Assembly: GCF_013408245.1 (NCBI RefSeq)
Contig: NZ_JACBYS010000002.1
Span: 248,001-312,000 of the forward strand
Length of the DNA stretch: 64,000 nt
Reading direction: 5' to 3'
Origin: Duganella sp. 1224
Lineage (GTDB): Bacteria > Pseudomonadota > Gammaproteobacteria > Burkholderiales > Burkholderiaceae_D
The notes beneath the pieces were generated by a model. The model did no database searches and had not been told where the DNA came from. It was given only the letters and a program-made list of their open reading frames with translations. The position numbers were made by a program, and so were the translations under genes. Positions 38,352 through 47,342 of this stretch are shown here, piece by piece (position 1 is the first letter of the stretch; each line of letters opens with the position of its first letter).

Positions 38352-38426
38352 TACCCCAAAAACGAAAGGGTCTGACCCCGTACGGGGTCAGACCCTGGCC
38401 GCAGCGCTGTGCGAGGTGCACCTGTG
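38352..38426 (+). repeat. GGGGTC palindromic repeat, copy 4
   Basis: A palindromic 30-bp core at 38367-38396 whose outermost pair is A-T in place of G-C (AGGGTC...GACCCT), so pairing is kept by a compensatory change. Left flank TTACCCCAAA, right flank GCTGTGCGAGGTGCA are shared with the other copies. Confidence 0.82.
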
Positions 38427-38480
38427 CCGCGGACGCAACAGGTAGGGCGGGCGGTGGTGGGGGAAGGCCGCCCTACGCCG

Positions 38481-39191
38481 TTACTTGATGCGCAGCGAGC
38501 TTTGCACTTTGTTCACGCCCTTGACGTTGCGGGCCACGTCCACTGCCTTGTCCACTTCGGCCTGCGAAGGCACGAAGCCGCTCAGCATCACGGTGCCGTT
38601 CATGGTTTCCACGTGCACGTCCAGCGATTTCAGCGCCGGCTCGGCCATCAGCTCGGTCTTGACCTTGGTGGTGATGGCGGTGTCGGCGATCGCGTCCTTG
38701 GCCAGCTCGGTCTTCGAGCGCGCTTCGCACGAGGCTTTGTCGCTGCCGGTCATGGCGCTGCAATCGATGCCGGTCTGCGCGGTGTCGGCGGCTTTCTTGC
38801 CGGCCTTGGCGTCGTTGACCCAGGCGGTGTGCTGCTGTTTCGCGCCGCTCAGGCAGCTGTCCTTGTCGGCGCCGCTGCGGTTGGCGCACTGCGCTTTGGC
38901 GAGGTCGTAGTTGGCGTCAGCCACGTTGATCTGGGCTTTTTCCACCGATTTTTTATCGTTCTTGTATTGCAGGGTGGCGGTCGATTCGGCGTTGGCGCGG
39001 GCCACTTTGGCCTGCTCCTGGCAGACATCCTTGGCATTACCCGATTGTGCGTCGCAAGCGGCCTTGGCCGCTTTGTAGTCGGCGTCCGATTTGTTGATGG
39101 CGGCCTTGTAGGCCACGGTGTCGTTGGTCGGCGTCGCGGCGAAGGCGGCGCTGGCTGCGGTGGCCAGCACGAAGCAGAGTAATTTGTTCAT
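38481..39191 (-). CDS. BON-domain periplasmic protein
   Basis: Secreted protein of 236 aa with a signal peptide ending AFA-A (about residue 18). A helical region (about 20-160) holds several CxxxxxxxxxxC pairs and repeated SGADKDSC-type segments. The BON domain at the C-terminus (about 165-236, VKTELMAEPALKSLDVHVETMNGTVMLSGFV) is related to OsmY and would bind membranes or phospholipid. Probably a stress-response protein. The ATG at 39191 is chosen over upstream TTG starts. Confidence 0.88.
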   Translation of the reverse strand: MNKLLCFVLATAASAAFAATPTNDTVAYKAAINKSDADYKAAKAACDAQSGNAKDVCQEQAKVARANAESTATLQYKNDKKSVEKAQINVADANYDLAKAQCANRSGADKDSCLSGAKQQHTAWVNDAKAGKKAADTAQTGIDCSAMTGSDKASCEARSKTELAKDAIADTAITTKVKTELMAEPALKSLDVHVETMNGTVMLSGFVPSQAEVDKAVDVARNVKGVNKVQSSLRIK

Positions 39192-39280
39192 GATCTGTGT
39201 CCCTATTGTGGTGGTTGATGGACACATTAGACCTCTGCAGCGCTACCGGCTCCGTGCGGAAACGTACACAGATCCAGTTT

Positions 39281-39955
39281 TCATTGTTCTTGCAACAAGC
39301 CCTGGCGCCACAGCAGGCTGGCCTGCTCGAACACCGGCAGGCCCGGCTGGAAGGCGGCGCCGCTGGGCGCCAGTTGCAGCCAGGTCAGCGTGCTGTGGCT
39401 GCCGCTGGCCGGCGACGGTTCGCGCACCTGGCGCATCCAGGCCGCCACCGTGGCGTACTGGGCGGGATGACGCTGCTGGGTCCACGCCAGCGCCACCAGG
39501 TCGGCGTAGCCTTCCTCGCGGCGGGTGTCGCGCAGCTGTTCGGCGGCGGTGGCGTGCGTCTCCTGCTGGCGTTCCTCGAAGCCGGCCGGCAGCGCGTGCC
39601 ACACGCCCTGGGCGTAGCGCCAGCAGTGGCCGAGCTCGTGCGCCACCATGGCTTCGATCATCAACGGCCGTTGCGCGGCGGGCACGCCGGCCAGGATGTC
39701 CTCGGCCTGCGGGTTGCCGCGCATCGACAGCACCAGCTTGCAGCGGCCGTTGTCGTAGCCCAACGCCAGCGGCACGTCGTTGGGGCGCGCCTGCGGCTGC
39801 ACGGTGATGTCGATCGGCAGCTTCAGCTCCTGCTTGGCGTAAGCCAGCACGGCGGAACCGGCGGTCAGCCAGCGGATTTCCACCTCGGTCAGGTCGGCGG
39901 CGGAGGCCGCGCCGGACGTCAACAGCAGCAGGGGGAGGAAGGCGCGTTTGATCAT
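39281..39955 (-). CDS. Putative secreted zinc peptidase (HELGH)
   Basis: Protein of 224 aa with a signal peptide (1-20, ASAADL). MVAHELGHCW provides the HExxH zinc site near residue 116, and a downstream EEGYADLVALAW helix could give the third ligand. No family name was recognised. The substrate is unknown. The ATG at 39955 starts the MIKRAFLPLLLL signal. Confidence 0.65.
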   Translation of the reverse strand: MIKRAFLPLLLLTSGAASAADLTEVEIRWLTAGSAVLAYAKQELKLPIDITVQPQARPNDVPLALGYDNGRCKLVLSMRGNPQAEDILAGVPAAQRPLMIEAMVAHELGHCWRYAQGVWHALPAGFEERQQETHATAAEQLRDTRREEGYADLVALAWTQQRHPAQYATVAAWMRQVREPSPASGSHSTLTWLQLAPSGAAFQPGLPVFEQASLLWRQGLLQEQ

Positions 39956-40035
39956 GGTGATCAAACTGTAGCATGCACCGGGCAATAATTATTGCCCGGT
40001 GGCAGGTAAATTACTACGTAGAAAAACAGGAATGT

Positions 40036-41736
40036 TTACTGTGCCAACAAGGTATTTGCCGTTTTGAACTCGGGGCGAATGTCGTTGGGCACGGCCTTCA
40101 TCTTGTCCAGCGCCTTTTGCACGTCGGGGCGGATCACCACGTAGCGGCTCATCATGTCCTTGGCGCGGGCATAGTCACCGGTGGCCTCGATGGTCAGGAA
40201 CTCGCGGTCCAGGTCGGCCACGGCCTGCTTGATCTTGCCGAAGTCGACCGCGAAGGTGCCGTCGCCGTGCGACACGAAGCCGCCCTTGTCGAGGAGGTAG
40301 TTGACCTGGATCGCCATGCCGCGCGCGTGCGAGTCGGTCAGGCCGAAGTGCAGCGTGCGGAAGGCCGAGGCCAGGAAGGTGGTGTACAGCTTGCGCTCGG
40401 CCGCCGCGCCCTGCCCCAGCGTGCCCTTCAGCTGGCCCTTGTCCATCATGTAGGCCAGCGCGTACAGGCCGGTGATGTCGGCCTTGGCTTCCTCGATGGT
40501 GGAATAGGCTTCCTTCAGGTCCTGGCGCGGCGTCGATTCCTTGCCGTCCTTGCGGGTGATGTGCGGGCCGAGGCCGTGCGTGATTTCGTGCGCCAGGATG
40601 TGGGTGAAGAAGGAATCGAAGTCGAGGTCTTTCTGGTCGGCCGGGCGCAGCACCAGCTTGGCGATCGGCGTCAGCGTCGACTTGAACTTGGCCTGCTGGA
40701 CGTTCTTCAGCATCACGCGCTTGGAGCCGCGCTGGCTGATGATGCGCTCGTCGTTGGGCAGGTTGTAGGCGGCGGTCTGCACGCCCATGTTGCCGTCGCC
40801 GGCGCCGTACACCTGGTTGACCACCACCATCGGCGCCAGCGCGCCGACCTTCGGATTGCGGTATTGCGCATCCAGCGGCAGGTTGTCTTCCAGCTCCTGC
40901 ATGTGCTTGGCGAAGAAGTCGAGCTTCTGCGTTTCCTTCTGGTCGCGGATGTTGACGTAGGCTTCAAACGCGGCCTTGTAGCCGAACAGCTCGTCGTTGT
41001 AGGTTTCGTAGGGGCCGATGGTGACGTCGACCGGCGAGTCCAGGTCCATCCAGGCGAAGTCCGAGGCCAGGTAGTCGTTGCTGAGGAAGGCGTCGGCGCG
41101 CAGGTCGAGGAATTTCTTCAGCGAGGCGTTGTCGGTGTCGGCGGCGGCCTGCTTCAGCAGCGCCGCGGCTTTCTCCAGGTCGTCCTTGTATTCGTCGGCG
41201 TATTTGACGGTGGTGAACAGGCCGTCCTTGTTCTTGCGGATGACGGTGAAGAACCACTGCGCCTGCTCCTTGTCGACCGCCGGCAGCGCGTTCATCCACG
41301 CTTCCAGTTCGGCCTTGGTGGCGCCTTCCGGATAGAAGTTGCCGCCTTCCGGTTTCTTGTCCGGCACCTGGATGCCGACCACCTCGGCCGGCAGGAAGGA
41401 CTGGTGATCGTCGAGGATGGACCACGGGCCCTTGTTAAGCCAGAAGTAGTTCAGGCGCGCCTTGCCCAGCGGCGTGGTGTCTTTTTGCAGCGCGGCCCAC
41501 AGCGCCTCGTTGCCGGACCAGCGCTGGCGCAGTTGCAGCACGTCGATGATCTTGGCGGCCTCGATCAGCTTGGCGATGGCCTTCTTGTCGCCGGCCGACA
41601 GCTTGCTGGTGTCGGCGGTCAGCGCGACCGGCGCGTAGCGCTTGCTCATCTTGTTAAGTTGATTGACGTCGGCCGGCACGGCCCAGGCGGTGGCGCAGGC
41701 GACAACCATCGCCAGCGGGAGCAGGATTTTTTTCAT
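40036..41736 (-). CDS. M49-like zinc metallohydrolase
   Basis: Secreted protein of 566 aa with a signal peptide (1-19, AWA-V). LAHEITHGLGPH at about 382 gives an HExxH zinc site, and EEAKADITGLYAL at about 420 resembles the third-ligand helix of dipeptidyl peptidase III. This variant has HExxH instead of the classic M49 HExxxH, as in a distant subgroup often named Zn-dependent hydrolase. Likely a periplasmic peptidase. ATG 41736 follows AGAGGA. It is followed on its upstream side by a repeat and a 240-base gap with no gene. Confidence 0.72.
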   Translation of the reverse strand: MKKILLPLAMVVACATAWAVPADVNQLNKMSKRYAPVALTADTSKLSAGDKKAIAKLIEAAKIIDVLQLRQRWSGNEALWAALQKDTTPLGKARLNYFWLNKGPWSILDDHQSFLPAEVVGIQVPDKKPEGGNFYPEGATKAELEAWMNALPAVDKEQAQWFFTVIRKNKDGLFTTVKYADEYKDDLEKAAALLKQAAADTDNASLKKFLDLRADAFLSNDYLASDFAWMDLDSPVDVTIGPYETYNDELFGYKAAFEAYVNIRDQKETQKLDFFAKHMQELEDNLPLDAQYRNPKVGALAPMVVVNQVYGAGDGNMGVQTAAYNLPNDERIISQRGSKRVMLKNVQQAKFKSTLTPIAKLVLRPADQKDLDFDSFFTHILAHEITHGLGPHITRKDGKESTPRQDLKEAYSTIEEAKADITGLYALAYMMDKGQLKGTLGQGAAAERKLYTTFLASAFRTLHFGLTDSHARGMAIQVNYLLDKGGFVSHGDGTFAVDFGKIKQAVADLDREFLTIEATGDYARAKDMMSRYVVIRPDVQKALDKMKAVPNDIRPEFKTANTLLAQ

Positions 41737-41768
41737 GTGGTCCTCTTGTGGAGTGAGGGCCACATTGT

Positions 41769-41835
41769 AACCCCGCAGGGCCACAGAGGGGTCTGACCCC
41801 GCATGGGGTCAGACCCCGGCGGCGATGCACCGGTT
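41769..41835 (+). repeat. GGGGTC palindromic repeat, copy 5
   Basis: Core at 41788-41817 with GCAT in place of the GTAC centre; arms are otherwise perfect. The left TAACCCCGCAGGGCCA flank matches copy 2. It lies in the gap between the M49-like gene and the efflux operon. Confidence 0.78.
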
Positions 41836-41976
41836 GAGGGGGAAAGGTCGCGCCACCAGGCTGATAGATTTGGCCGGCTTCTCCCCCTCGACGTTCACAG
41901 CCGATTGACCTCGTTCTGCCACGCTTAGGACCAGCAGCGCCACCGCTGCTGGCCTCATCGCGTAAATGGAAAAGGC

Positions 41977-43452
41977 TTACTGCGCCTTGAGGTTGCCGTT
42001 CTGGGCGACCTGCGCCAGTTGCGGCGACGGCTGCCAGCCGGCGCCCAGCGCGCGCGCCACCGACACCGCCGCCAGCAGGCGCTGGGTGTTGATCTGCACC
42101 GCCGCGCGGTCGGCCGCCAGCGCGCTGCGCTGGGCGTCGGTCACGTCCAGGTAGGTCGACACGCCGCGCTCATAGCGCGCCCGCGCCACCAGGTAGCCGC
42201 GCGCCGCCGCTACTTGCGAGGCCTGCTGCGCCTCGCCCTGTTGCTGGCGTTGCTGCACGTCCGACAGCGCGTCCTCCACCTCGCGCAGCGCGGTCAGCAG
42301 CTTGGTCTGGTGGTTGGCGATCGCTTCCTCGTATTTGGCCTTGGCGATGGCCAGGTTGGCCTTGTTGCGGCCACCGTCGAACACCGGCAGCGACAGCGCC
42401 AGCGGGCCGACGCTGAACTGGCGGGCGTCGCCCTTGGCCAGGTTGCTCAGGCTCTCCGACGCGAAGCCGAAGTTACCGGTCAGCGAGAACGACGGGTAGA
42501 ACGCGCCCTCGGCCACGCCGATCTGCGCGTTGGCCGAGCGCAGCGTCGCCACGCTGCCCGCCAGGTCCGGCCGCTGGGCCAGCAGGCTGGCCGGCAGGCC
42601 GACCGGGATCGCCGGCGGCGCCGGCAGCACGGCCGGGGTGGCGGTCGGCGCGGTCAGCATGGCCGACGGCGAGGCGCCCACCAGCGTGGCCAGGCTGTGC
42701 TCCAGCAGATTGCGCTGGCGCTGCACCTCGTGCAGGTCGGCCTGGGCGTTGGCGCGCTCGATGCGGGCGCGCGACACATCCAGTTCATTGGACAGGCCGG
42801 CGTCGAAGCGCGCCGTGACCAGCTCCTCGGTCTCGCGCCGGGTGTCCAGCGCGCCGTTGAGGATGGCGATTTCGGCGTCCAGGCCGCGCAGTTGCCAGTA
42901 GGTGGTGGCCAGCTGCGACGACAGCATCAGCAGCACGCCGTCGCGGTCGGCCTCGGCCGCCAGCGCCTGCGCGTCCGACGCCTCCACCAGGCGTCGCACG
43001 CGGCCCAGCAGGTCGATCTCGTACGAGAAGCTGGAGCCGACCGCGTAGTTGTTGCCCTTGATCGCGCGCCCGCCCAGCGCCAGGCCCTGCGAGGTTTCGG
43101 CCGAGGTACGCGAATTGGAGATGCCGGCGTTGACGCTCAACTGCGGCTGCTGGTTGGCGCGCGCCACGCCGGCCTGTTCCTGCGCCTGCAGCAGCCGCTG
43201 GGCGGCCGCCTTGACGCTCGGGTTGTCGCGCAGCGCGGCTTCCTCCAGGCGGTTCAGGGTGGCGTCGTTAAACACGGTCCACCACTGGGCCGGCAGGTGC
43301 GCGGCGCTGGTGCCGCCCTGCGGCAGGTGGCGGAACGACGCGTCGGCCACATTGGCCGGGGCCTGGAAGTCGCTGCCCACGGTGGCGCAGCCGGTCATGG
43401 CCAGGGTGACGGAAACAGCGAGCGTCAGGCGCTTCAAAGCTGAATGCAACAT
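41977..43452 (-). CDS. NodT-family outer membrane efflux lipoprotein
   Basis: Outer-membrane factor of 491 aa that forms the exit duct of a tripartite pump. The signal ends in an LAMTGC lipobox (Cys near residue 22). Two outer-membrane-efflux repeats follow, with the long alpha-barrel coiled coils. It is the third gene of an emrA-emrB-outer membrane factor operon (24-base gap). It might also serve the microcin exporter 10 kb away, as TolC does for colicin V; inferred only. Confidence 0.92.
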   Translation of the reverse strand: MLHSALKRLTLAVSVTLAMTGCATVGSDFQAPANVADASFRHLPQGGTSAAHLPAQWWTVFNDATLNRLEEAALRDNPSVKAAAQRLLQAQEQAGVARANQQPQLSVNAGISNSRTSAETSQGLALGGRAIKGNNYAVGSSFSYEIDLLGRVRRLVEASDAQALAAEADRDGVLLMLSSQLATTYWQLRGLDAEIAILNGALDTRRETEELVTARFDAGLSNELDVSRARIERANAQADLHEVQRQRNLLEHSLATLVGASPSAMLTAPTATPAVLPAPPAIPVGLPASLLAQRPDLAGSVATLRSANAQIGVAEGAFYPSFSLTGNFGFASESLSNLAKGDARQFSVGPLALSLPVFDGGRNKANLAIAKAKYEEAIANHQTKLLTALREVEDALSDVQQRQQQGEAQQASQVAAARGYLVARARYERGVSTYLDVTDAQRSALAADRAAVQINTQRLLAAVSVARALGAGWQPSPQLAQVAQNGNLKAQ

Positions 43453-43476
43453 GTGATTACCTCTTGTTTGATTTTG

Positions 43477-45087
43477 TTAGTGAGCGCCGCCGCCACCGCC
43501 GGAGGGGGCTTTGACCTTGTCCGAGAACCACAGCACGCCGATGCACGCGAACAGCACCATCGCCACCAGGAAGAAGCCGTCGTTGTAGGCCATGACGAAC
43601 GCCTCGCGGCGCACGATGCCGTCGACCGCCTTCACCGCCATGTCGGACGCGGTGGCGCTATCGAAGCCGTTGCCGACGAACGACGCCGTCAGCGCGCTCA
43701 GGCGCTCCTGCGTGGTCAGCGCGTAGTTGCTGACCGACTCGCCGATGCGCGCCGAGTGGAAGTGCTCGCGGTTGGTCAGCGCGGTGGCCAGCAGCGCGAT
43801 GCCGATCGAGCCGCCCAGGTTGCGGGTCATGTTGATCAGGCTCGATGCCGACGGCATGTCCTTCGGCTGAATGCCGTTCATGGCGAAGTTCGACAGCGTC
43901 AGCATGACGAACGGCTGGCCCAGCGCGCGCACGATCTGCGACAGCAGCAGCTGGTCGTAGCCGGTGGTGGCGTCCATGTAGGAGTTCATCAGGCACGAGC
44001 CGCCGAACAGCAGCAGGCCGAAGGTGCACAGGATGCGGTTGTCGATCTTGGACGACAGCTTGGCCACGAACGGCATGATGAACAGCTGCGGCAGGCCGGC
44101 CCACATGATCACCTCGCCGATCTGCATCGGCGAGTAGCCAGGGATCTGCGCCAGGAACAGCGGCAGGATGAAGGCCGAGCCGTACAGGCCCATGCCCATC
44201 GCCATCGACAGCGCGGTGGCGGCGGCGAAGTTGCGCTGGCCATACAGGCCGAGGTTGACGAACGGCTGCTTGCGCAGCGTGCTGTTGACCACCCAGCCCA
44301 GCAGGCCGACCACGGCCAGCGCGGCAAAGGTGTTGATGAACGGCGAGTCGAACCAGTCCTTGGTGTTGCCCTCTTCCAGGAAGATGGTCAGGCTGCCCAG
44401 GCCAACGGCCATGAAGGCGATGCCCAGCCAGTCGGCGGTCAGCAGCGCCGCCAGGTTGCTCTTCTCCTTGTCCAGGCCAACGGCGATGCCGCCGATCAGC
44501 AGCAGGCCGGGCACCCAGTTGATGAAGAAGATCGACGGCCAGCCATACAGGTCGCTCAGGTAGCCGCCCAGCGTCGGGCCCATGGCCGGCGCCAGCGTCG
44601 CGGTCAGGCCGAAGATGGCCATGCCGGTGGCGCGCTTGGACGGCGGCAGCTTGGCCATCACCAGCGTCATCGCCATCGGGATCAGCGCGCCGCCGGTGAA
44701 GCCCTGCAGCATGCGGAACACGATCATGCTCGGCAGGTTCCAGGCGAAGCCGCACAGCGTCGAGAAACCGAGGAACAGCGCGGTGGTGCCCATCATGTAG
44801 GCGCGCATGCCGAACACGCGCACGAACAGCCCGGTCATCGGGATGACGATGATCTCGGCCACCAGGTAGGCAGTGGCGATCCACGAGCCCTCCTCCTGCG
44901 TGGCCGACAGGGCGCCGAGGATGTCCTTCAGCGACGAGTTGGTGATCTGGATGTCGAGCACCGCCATGAAGGCGCCCAACATGCCGGCGGCCACCGCCAG
45001 CCAGGTGCGGCCGGAAACCTTGTCGCTCGGCGCGGGCGGGGCGAACGCCTTCCCGCCGGCCGGCGTATCGAGAGTGGTGCTAGCCAT
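43477..45087 (-). CDS. emrB: DHA2-family multidrug MFS transporter EmrB
   Basis: Proton-driven drug exporter of 536 aa with 14 predicted membrane helices. MAVLDIQITNSSLKDILGAL and WIATAYLVAEIIVIPMTGL are typical of EmrB/QacA-type transporters, as is the GPTLGGYL antiporter motif. It partners with EmrA (11-base gap) and the downstream outer-membrane factor to move toxic compounds across both membranes. Confidence 0.94.
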   Translation of the reverse strand: MASTTLDTPAGGKAFAPPAPSDKVSGRTWLAVAAGMLGAFMAVLDIQITNSSLKDILGALSATQEEGSWIATAYLVAEIIVIPMTGLFVRVFGMRAYMMGTTALFLGFSTLCGFAWNLPSMIVFRMLQGFTGGALIPMAMTLVMAKLPPSKRATGMAIFGLTATLAPAMGPTLGGYLSDLYGWPSIFFINWVPGLLLIGGIAVGLDKEKSNLAALLTADWLGIAFMAVGLGSLTIFLEEGNTKDWFDSPFINTFAALAVVGLLGWVVNSTLRKQPFVNLGLYGQRNFAAATALSMAMGMGLYGSAFILPLFLAQIPGYSPMQIGEVIMWAGLPQLFIMPFVAKLSSKIDNRILCTFGLLLFGGSCLMNSYMDATTGYDQLLLSQIVRALGQPFVMLTLSNFAMNGIQPKDMPSASSLINMTRNLGGSIGIALLATALTNREHFHSARIGESVSNYALTTQERLSALTASFVGNGFDSATASDMAVKAVDGIVRREAFVMAYNDGFFLVAMVLFACIGVLWFSDKVKAPSGGGGGAH

Positions 45088-45098
45088 GAGGCGGCTCC

Positions 45099-46223
45099 TT
45101 AGTGGGCGGCGTCGGACTTCAGCGACACTTCGGCGATCGCCGACATGCCCGGCACCAGGCGGCCGCTCAGGGCCTTGACGTCTTCCGGCTTGAAGGTGAT
45201 CTTGACCGGCACGCGCTGGACGATCTTGGTGAAGTTGCCGGTGGCGTTATCCGGCGGCAGCAGCGAGAACTGCGCGCCCGAGGCCGGGGCGAAGCTGTCG
45301 ACCTTGCCGATCAGTTCCTTGCCCGGCAGCGCGTCCACGGTCACCTTGACCGGCTGGCCCGGCTTCAGCTCGGCCAGCTGGGTTTCCTTGAAGTTGGCGG
45401 TCAGCCAGACGTTTTCCTGCACGATGGCGGTCAGCTGCTGGCCCGGCTGCACGCGCTGGCCCACCTCGATGGTGCGCTTGCCGATGCGGCCCGCCACCGG
45501 CGCCAGGATCTGGTTGTAGGCCAGCTGCTGCTTGGCGTCCTTCAGTTGCACCTGCAGCACGGCGATCTGCGCCTGCAGCACCTCTCGCGCCGACTTGGCC
45601 GAAGCAATCTGCGCCTTGGCGGCAGCGGCGCTGTCCTTGCGCGCAGCCACGTCGGCCACGGCGCTGGCGCGCGCCGCCACGGCGGCGTCCAGCTCGGCCT
45701 TCGAGACCGCCTTCATCTGGTTGTTGTACAGCTGGCCGAAGCGGTCAGCGTCCTGCTTGGCGCGCACCAGTTGCGCCTCCGACTGCGCCACCTGGGCGGC
45801 GGCGGCGCTGGCTTGGGCCTGCACCTGGGCGATCTGGGCGTCGGCCTGGGTTACCTGCTGTTGCGCCGAGGCGATCTGCGCCTGGATCTGCTCCACCTTG
45901 ACGCCCTGGTCGAACGGATCGAGTTCAGCGATGACGTCGCCTTCCTTGACCAGCTGGTTGTCGTCAATCAGCACCTTGGTCACCACGCCGGCGATGCGCG
46001 CCGACACCGGATGCACGTGGCCGGCCACATAGGCGTTGTCAGTCTCGACATAGTAATGGCTGCGATACCACATGCGCCCGCCGATGCCGATGGCGGCCAG
46101 CGCGATGATGGCGGCCACCACCAGCACGCGGCGGTTCGGGCCCTGGGCAGCCGGCGCGGCGGCCGCTGCCGCGGCGGCCGCCGCCGGTGGAACTGCGCTG
46201 AGTTTTTGTTCTGGATTGGACAT
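45099..46223 (-). CDS. emrA: HlyD-family membrane fusion protein EmrA
   Basis: Periplasmic adaptor of 374 aa. A membrane anchor lies near residues 30-50. The biotinyl-lipoyl halves are FDP and VAGRIGKRTIEVGQRV; a long coiled coil of Ala/Gln/Lys repeats spans about 115-225. The N-terminal cytoplasmic stretch is alanine-rich (PPAAAAAAAAAAPAAQ). First gene of the efflux operon and divergent from TetR. Confidence 0.93.
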   Translation of the reverse strand: MSNPEQKLSAVPPAAAAAAAAAAPAAQGPNRRVLVVAAIIALAAIGIGGRMWYRSHYYVETDNAYVAGHVHPVSARIAGVVTKVLIDDNQLVKEGDVIAELDPFDQGVKVEQIQAQIASAQQQVTQADAQIAQVQAQASAAAAQVAQSEAQLVRAKQDADRFGQLYNNQMKAVSKAELDAAVAARASAVADVAARKDSAAAAKAQIASAKSAREVLQAQIAVLQVQLKDAKQQLAYNQILAPVAGRIGKRTIEVGQRVQPGQQLTAIVQENVWLTANFKETQLAELKPGQPVKVTVDALPGKELIGKVDSFAPASGAQFSLLPPDNATGNFTKIVQRVPVKITFKPEDVKALSGRLVPGMSAIAEVSLKSDAAH

Positions 46224-46258
46224 GGACAGCTCCGAAAAAAATGAAATGAGATAGGTGC

Positions 46259-46327
46259 ATTATGGCGGGTTTCCGCGCAAAGTCAAGAAATGAAACGATT
46301 GCATTTCATTTTTTTTTGGACTAGCAT
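46259..46327. promoter_or_regulatory. Divergent emrA/tetR promoters with a shared operator
   Basis: Inverted repeat AAATGAAA (46288-46295) and TTTCATTT (46304-46311) with an 8-base spacer. The emrA promoter on the minus strand has -35 TTGACT (46286-46281) and -10 CATAAT (46264-46259). A tetR promoter on the plus strand has TTGCAT (46299-46304) and TAGCAT (46322-46327). The repeat abuts the emrA -35 and covers the tetR -35, so binding would repress both. Confidence 0.65.
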
Positions 46328-46354
46328 GGCGGCATTCGCTATCATTCGACCGCC

Positions 46355-47068
46355 ATGAACACCACCGACCTGACCGACCACGCCTCGGCGGACGAGCAAG
46401 ATTGTCCGGAAGGCATGTATTCCCCCGACTCGCCCTGCTTCGGCAAGGCCGCCGGCCGCCCGCGCGCGGCCGACAAGGCGGCGCGCCGCGCGGCGCTGCT
46501 GCATACCGCCGGCCAGCTGTTCCTGGACAAGGGCTACAGCAAGGTCAGCCTGGAAATGATCGCCCGCGAGGCCCACGTGGCGGTGCGCACCATCTACGTC
46601 AAGTTCGGCGGCAAGGTCGGGCTGCTGGAGGCCATCATCGCCGACGGCCGCGCCAACTTCCTGGCCGGCGTGCCCGACATGGAAACCGACCCGCGGCCGA
46701 TGGAGCAGGTGCTGGGCGACTTCGCGCTGCGCTTCCTGGAACTGATCTCGCTGCCCACCTTCACCAGCCTGCACCGCATGGTGGTGGCCGAGGCGCAAAG
46801 CACACCGGAACTGGCCAAGGCCTTCTTCGAGGCCGGGCCGCTGCGCACGCGCGAAGAGCTGGCGCGCTTCTTCGCCCGCGCCGACGTCCGCGCCGAGTTG
46901 CGGCCGGACGTGCGGCCCGAGCTGCTGCCGGTGTTCCTGCTCAACTGCATCATGGGCGACCACATGGCACGCCTGCTGTTCCCGACCGACCAGCCAGCCG
47001 ACAAGGCCGTGCTGCGCGCCCGCGCGGCCGAGGGCCTGGACCTGTTCCTGCGCGGCGTGCGCCGCTGA
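46355..47068 (+). CDS. TetR-family transcriptional repressor
   Basis: Repressor of 237 aa with an N-terminal HTH (about 48-95: AAGQLFLDKGYSKVSLEMIA and VAVRTIYVKFGGKVGLLEAI) and a helical ligand-binding domain (100-235). It begins with a 40-residue acidic, disordered lead (TTDLTDHASADEQDCPEG), longer than usual. Divergent from emrAB, which it probably represses until an efflux substrate binds. Confidence 0.93.
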   Translation: MNTTDLTDHASADEQDCPEGMYSPDSPCFGKAAGRPRAADKAARRAALLHTAGQLFLDKGYSKVSLEMIAREAHVAVRTIYVKFGGKVGLLEAIIADGRANFLAGVPDMETDPRPMEQVLGDFALRFLELISLPTFTSLHRMVVAEAQSTPELAKAFFEAGPLRTREELARFFARADVRAELRPDVRPELLPVFLLNCIMGDHMARLLFPTDQPADKAVLRARAAEGLDLFLRGVRR

Positions 47069-47157
47069 GTTGCGACGCTAAGTTCGCTAGCGCACAGTAA
47101 AAAGCGCCCAAACTTTGCCAATTGGTCTATACTGATTTTTTGCAAATCGGAGCACAC

Positions 47158-47340
47158 ATGAGCAAAACGAATCGTCTGGACTGGAGCAAGCACATCACGC
47201 TCATGAACGAGCGCATCAAACACTTCCAGGCCAATCCCGGCCAGGAACAGCTGGAGGCGGTGATCGCCGAGCTGCAGGCGTACGCGGACGCGGCGCGCAG
47301 CGGCGGCATCGAGATCCCGGCCCGCTTCACCGTCAACTGA
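47158..47340 (+). CDS. Small hypothetical protein
   Basis: 60 aa, starting MSKTNRLDWSKHITLMNERI and predicted to be two helices. CGGAG precedes the ATG, and it ends 2 bases before the hydrolase gene on the same strand, so the two are co-transcribed. No family was recognised. Confidence 0.72.
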   Translation: MSKTNRLDWSKHITLMNERIKHFQANPGQEQLEAVIAELQAYADAARSGGIEIPARFTVN

Positions 47341-47342
47341 GT

